From the NCBI RefSeq assembly GCF_044904675.1, contig NZ_JADIKJ010000002.1:310001-374000 (forward strand): a stretch of 64,000 nt of DNA, written 5' to 3'. The DNA is from Dyella_B jejuensis. Lineage in GTDB: Bacteria; Pseudomonadota; Gammaproteobacteria; Xanthomonadales; Rhodanobacteraceae. The notes beneath the pieces are model-generated. The model ran no database searches, was not told the DNA's origin, and saw only the letters and a list, made by a program, of their open reading frames with translations. The translations under genes and the position numbers were made by a program. Below are positions 60,661 to 64,000 of the stretch, piece after piece; position 1 is the stretch's first letter; each line of letters starts with the position of its first letter.

Positions 60661-62097
60661 TCAATGCATGCGCTTGCGGCGAGCGACGAATCGCGCGAGC
60701 CAGGCCAGGACAAAAGCGAGCAGCACCGCCGCCGCGATCATGGCCGGCAGCAGTGCCGCTGCAGGATTGGGGCCACCGCGGCGTAGCATGGCGACATGAT
60801 CGGCGGTGACCGCCGCATCCGGATTACCGTAGTGCTGCATCACGAAGTTCGCCAGCGTGGCCACCTGCTTGTCATCAAGCTCGTCAGCGAAACCAGGCAT
60901 CAGTTGCTCGTTACCTTGCGTGTCGATGTGCGCACCGCCAAGGATGACCATGACCAGATTGTCCGCATTGCCGCGTCCTAGCACCGAGTTATGCGTCAGG
61001 CTGGGAAAAGCGGCATCGGGTGTGCCTTCGCCCCGGGTCTGGTGACAGCTTGCGCAATAGCCGCTGTAGAGCTGCGCCCCCGTGGTCAGCGCAAGGTAGC
61101 CAGGACCGGGCTGGTCCAGGCCGATACCCGGGTTATGGCCGCGCAAGCCAGCTTCGTAGCCTTCGCCATTGCCGGCGTACTGAAATGCCGGCCGGACGTC
61201 CTTCGGGTTACGTACCGGCGTTGAATCCTTCAGGTAAATGGCAATCGCCGAAAGATCGTCATCGCTGAGGTATTGCAGGCTCTTTTCGATGGCCTCGGCC
61301 ATGCCGCCGGCAGCCTGTCCTTTACCGGCGACGGAGCCAGTACGCAGGTATTGCACAAGTTCTTGGTGCGACCAGGCACCGATACCGCTGATCGGATCGG
61401 ATGTAATGTTCGGCGCCTGCCAGGGACCAATTTGGCCGCCGGACAGGCCAAGGCTGGTCTTCTCGCCCATGGCGGCATTGCGCGGCGTATGGCACGCATC
61501 GCAGTGCCCGAGGGTTTCTACCAGATAGCGCCCGCGGTTCCATGCCGCGTTCTTGCCGTTTATCGGTGCGCCGGGCTTGCCGCCGGCAAAGAGCAGATTC
61601 CAGCCGCCCATCAGCCAGCGCTGGTTGAACGGAAATGGCAATTGCGTGGCGGGCGGTGCTTTATCGACGGGCTCGATGCCCTGGGTGAAATACGCATACA
61701 GCGCTTTCATGTCATCGTCAGTGATGCCCGCGTAGGAGGGATAAGGCATCGCAGGATAAAGATGCGTGCCATCTGCGCGCACGCCTTCGCGCACGGCACG
61801 CGCAAACTGCGCCTGGCTGTAGTCGCCGATGCCATGGGTTCTGGATGGTGTGATATTGCTTGAGTAAATTTGCCCGAACGGCGAATCGATCGGCAGGCCG
61901 CCCGCCATCGCCTCGCCGCCGGGAGCGGTATGGCAAGCAGCGCAATCGCCGGCCTTAGCCAGGTATTCTCCCCTGGCCACCAAGTCATTCGAGCTTGAGT
62001 GCGCGGTTGTCTCCGCTGCGCGCGCAGTGGCTGCATGGATGCCGGCGATCCCCAGGGCAACGGCAAGCAGCGCGTTGAACGGCGATACGTTCCTCAT
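60661..62097 (-). CDS. Tri-haem cytochrome c subunit of a membrane dehydrogenase
   Basis: From ATG 62097 (AAGGGG upstream) the protein has 478 residues with a signal peptide (FNALLAVALGIAGIHAATA). Three haem c sites, CAACH, CDACH and CASCH, are evenly spaced and each has an axial Met-type partner later. A C-terminal membrane anchor (LLPAMIAAAVLLAFVLAWLARFV) follows. It is the cytochrome subunit of alcohol, gluconate or sorbitol dehydrogenase complexes, which passes electrons to ubiquinone on the periplasmic side. It lies ten bases after the GMC flavoprotein gene. Confidence 0.92.
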   Translation of the reverse strand: MRNVSPFNALLAVALGIAGIHAATARAAETTAHSSSNDLVARGEYLAKAGDCAACHTAPGGEAMAGGLPIDSPFGQIYSSNITPSRTHGIGDYSQAQFARAVREGVRADGTHLYPAMPYPSYAGITDDDMKALYAYFTQGIEPVDKAPPATQLPFPFNQRWLMGGWNLLFAGGKPGAPINGKNAAWNRGRYLVETLGHCDACHTPRNAAMGEKTSLGLSGGQIGPWQAPNITSDPISGIGAWSHQELVQYLRTGSVAGKGQAAGGMAEAIEKSLQYLSDDDLSAIAIYLKDSTPVRNPKDVRPAFQYAGNGEGYEAGLRGHNPGIGLDQPGPGYLALTTGAQLYSGYCASCHQTRGEGTPDAAFPSLTHNSVLGRGNADNLVMVILGGAHIDTQGNEQLMPGFADELDDKQVATLANFVMQHYGNPDAAVTADHVAMLRRGGPNPAAALLPAMIAAAVLLAFVLAWLARFVARRKRMH

Positions 62098-62107
62098 GAG
62101 TCGCCCC

Positions 62108-63781
62108 TTAGCCATGCGCCAGTTCGGCCTTGATCGTGTCCGCGATGCGCAGGCTGATCGCGGCGATCGTCAAGGTGGGATTCGCCGTGCCCGTGCTGAC
62201 GAACACTGCACTGGAGGCTATGTAGAGATTTTTAAGCTCGTGCGAACGGCATTGCGCATCGACCACGGATGTATTCGGGTCGTCGCCCATCAAGGCACCA
62301 CCCATGGGGTGGTCTTCGGCGGCAAACTTATAGGGGTTGGTTGGGTCCGGAATGTACAGTACGTCCGTGCCGCCCATGCCTTCGATCAACGGCTCGTAGA
62401 GTTCCTTTACCGTGCGCACTGCACTGCGCCGCGTGTAGTCGTCGATCGAATAGTGAACGCTTGGATAGTTGATGCCTAGCATGTCTTGCTTGTCGGCAAG
62501 GGTGAGGCGGTTTTCCGGATTGGGAAGTACCGCATGATGCGAGGAAATCTCGATGCGCCGCGCCGTGCCGTGACGGATCGCCTGGTCGAGTGGCTTGCCG
62601 ACCCATCCCTTTTTCAAAGCTGCCTCGGTGACTTGCGCAGTCATATTCACTTCGTCGATGCGGTGGATCGAAGCCGACATCCCGTTACGCCACGGGCCAT
62701 CGCGCCAGGTATCCACGGCGGCGTTGTGCTGCGGACCCTGCCCCATCCAAACCGGATCCTTGCAGGTGAACTGCACTTCAGTGCCTGCGTGTTCCATCAT
62801 GCAGCGGCCAACCTGGTCGTTCTTGTTGGCGATGCCGTTCGGATTCTTGCTGTCCTTGGAGAACAACATCAGCTTCACGGTTTCGATGTTGTGCGCCGCC
62901 AGAATGAATGTCTTGCCAGTGACGCGGAAGCTTTCCCGGTTCGGGTTGTAGAAATGCACCGCCACCACTTCGTTGTTCGCAGGATTGGTTTCGATGCGGT
63001 AGACCACCGAGTTTTCCATCACGCGGGCACCGGCCTTCTCGGCCTTGATGACGGTTTCCATGGCGTTGTACATCGCGCCGATCGGGCAGATCGGCATGCA
63101 ATTGTTGTTGCCCGCGCACGTGGGGCGCCCCTCGTAAGGCCGCGTGTTGCGCGCCTCTGGTTCGTGCACGAGGCGGCATGCGGTGTAGTTGCGCACCGCC
63201 TCGTCGAAGATGCGGCTGGTATAGGTCCATGGCATCAGCTCCATCGGATACTTTTGCTTGCGTGGAGAGCCCAGGAATTCCTGTCCCGCACCGTTCAGCG
63301 GGTCCGGCCCACATACGCCCCAGATCTGTTCGGCGCGGTAGTAATAAGGCTCCAGGTCGTCGTAGCCGATCGGCCAGTCGCGACCGACACCGTAGGTCGA
63401 TTTCAAGCGGAAATCATTGGGCAGGTGACGCCATGCGCACCCTGCCCAGTGCCACGTGGTGCCGCCGACCAGGCGCATGTAATCGGTCTGGTAGGCGTCA
63501 CCATCCGGGCCGGACACCTGCAGGTAATCCAGCACCGTGCCATCCACGTTGTAGAACGTCGACGACAACGCCCATGGCTTGGGCGGGTAAGGCGTGGTGA
63601 GGGCACGGGTAGTGATCGGCGCATTGCGAAAATTCTCGACGATCTCGCCTCGAGTAACGCGCGGGCCGGCGTCCAGTACCAATACCGACAAGCCGCTGTT
63701 GGCCAGCTCAAGGGCAGCGATACTGCCAGCAGCGCCAGCGCCGACAATGACGACATCAGCGGAAAGCGAAGTGCTATTCAT
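62108..63781 (-). CDS. GMC-family dehydrogenase flavoprotein
   Basis: The 557-residue protein has the FAD motif VVIVGAGAAGSIAALELANSGLSVLVLDAG (9-38) and the GMC-type blocks GGTTWHWAGCAWRHLP (53-like GGTTxHWxG) and LYIASSAVFVSTGTANPTLTIAAISLRIADTI (C-terminal His/Asn region). NNNCMPICPIGAM is the Cys-rich part seen in gluconate 2-dehydrogenase large subunits, which may hold an FeS cluster. No Tat signal is present, so export could rely on a partner subunit. It oxidises a sugar, alcohol or sugar acid and passes electrons to the linked tri-haem cytochrome. Confidence 0.92.
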   Translation of the reverse strand: MNSTSLSADVVIVGAGAAGSIAALELANSGLSVLVLDAGPRVTRGEIVENFRNAPITTRALTTPYPPKPWALSSTFYNVDGTVLDYLQVSGPDGDAYQTDYMRLVGGTTWHWAGCAWRHLPNDFRLKSTYGVGRDWPIGYDDLEPYYYRAEQIWGVCGPDPLNGAGQEFLGSPRKQKYPMELMPWTYTSRIFDEAVRNYTACRLVHEPEARNTRPYEGRPTCAGNNNCMPICPIGAMYNAMETVIKAEKAGARVMENSVVYRIETNPANNEVVAVHFYNPNRESFRVTGKTFILAAHNIETVKLMLFSKDSKNPNGIANKNDQVGRCMMEHAGTEVQFTCKDPVWMGQGPQHNAAVDTWRDGPWRNGMSASIHRIDEVNMTAQVTEAALKKGWVGKPLDQAIRHGTARRIEISSHHAVLPNPENRLTLADKQDMLGINYPSVHYSIDDYTRRSAVRTVKELYEPLIEGMGGTDVLYIPDPTNPYKFAAEDHPMGGALMGDDPNTSVVDAQCRSHELKNLYIASSAVFVSTGTANPTLTIAAISLRIADTIKAELAHG

Positions 63782-63868
63782 GCAGCCATCTCCTTGGACG
63801 CATTTCTGAACGTGAATCGATGCGCTAAGCGCCCGGCATATCGGTCAGCCGGTAAATGAGCGGGCTGA

Positions 63869-64000
63869 TCAATTGGGCGGCAATTGGATCGAAGCCGCCC
63901 AATAAAGCGGTCCGCGACGCACGTAGCTGGGCGGGCTCAGCACGTCATCGGTCGGCCGAAACATCAAGGCCGATTCGTAAGCGCAGGTCTGGAAGCCCAC
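63869..64000 (-). CDS. 3' end of a further gene in the dehydrogenase locus
   Basis: Reading from the right edge, the minus strand is open for 43 residues and stops at 63869: YESALMFRPTDDVLSPPSYV, then RRGPLYWAASIQLPPN. The third codon positions are G/C-rich as expected for a gene here. The start is outside the window. In related loci the small (gamma, Tat-exported) subunit of gluconate or sorbitol dehydrogenase is at this place, but this tail is not enough to say so. A second frame, ending in SPLIYRLTDMPGA at 63826, is also open over the last 39 codons and cannot be fully excluded. Confidence 0.45.
   Translation of the reverse strand: MGFQTCAYESALMFRPTDDVLSPPSYVRRGPLYWAASIQLPPN

Noticed and set aside
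1..64000. tRNA, rRNA, riboswitch and prophage structural genes
   Set aside because: I looked for typical tRNA arms, rRNA blocks, phage capsid or tail genes and large structured leaders and saw none that I could support.

Overview
The window is GC-rich and gene-dense, and its conserved part looks like a gammaproteobacterium of the Xanthomonadales, most likely Rhodanobacteraceae (Dyella, Luteibacter, Frateuria or Rhodanobacter type). This is inferred from the gene set (mfd, rlmKL, rlmJ, tesB, the Ate/Bpt-type transferase, egtBD, a DUF1800/DUF1501 pair, a GMC dehydrogenase with a tri-haem cytochrome c). No rRNA or tRNA gene was found to confirm it.

Layout. 1-8.1 kb: the end of an amidohydrolase gene and its DeoR-type regulator, a methyltransferase, a decayed DUF1800 copy followed by an intact DUF1501/DUF1800 pair split by a 200-bp fold-back element, and a padR-sensor-DUF1579 operon. 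8.1-21.7 kb: a mosaic accessory region, visibly richer in A+T in places. It holds a truncated DNA methyltransferase cut by a broken IS3-type element, a RiPP cluster (10.1-15.7 kb), a LysR/aldo-keto reductase pair and a TetR/nitrilase-like membrane protein pair. Five clusters of one repeat family (TGCACANACTTTGG / TGTACANACATTGGNGTCAG type) lie between these modules. 21.7-25.6 kb: a probable operon of a PhlD/RppA-like type III polyketide synthase, an aldo-keto reductase, an NTF2-like protein and a membrane desaturase. 25.6-38 kb: small secreted, hypothetical and stress-type genes, a multi-HTH protein, a frameshifted isochorismatase-like gene, a zinc alcohol dehydrogenase, and an overlapping SDR-DUF1275-NADH dehydrogenase run. 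38-64 kb: conserved housekeeping genes, namely cyclophilin, AsmA, ABC exporter, EamA, RlmJ, Slp, CDF, GNAT, Mfd, EgtBD, RlmKL, AmpD-like amidase, TesB, arginyl/leucyl transferase, and a cytochrome c / GMC dehydrogenase locus that runs off the right edge.

The most interesting system is the RiPP cluster at 10.08-15.68 kb on the minus strand. The order of transcription is HlyD-type adaptor, C39-peptidase ABC exporter, MvdD/RimK-like ATP-grasp ligase, then a 56-residue precursor gene (10788-10958) with a strong ribosome binding site and a double-glycine leader. A DUF6624-type exported protein follows. The expected pathway is ester or amide cross-linking of the core by the ATP-grasp enzyme, leader removal after Gly-Gly by the C39 domain, and export through the ABC/HlyD pair. 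The 19-residue core has no lysine and no glutamate and only two aspartates, and it matches no graspetide core I know. The island lies between two diverged 216-bp direct repeats (9818-10033 and 16021-16236) and between inverted copies of an IS3-type end, so it was probably acquired as a unit.
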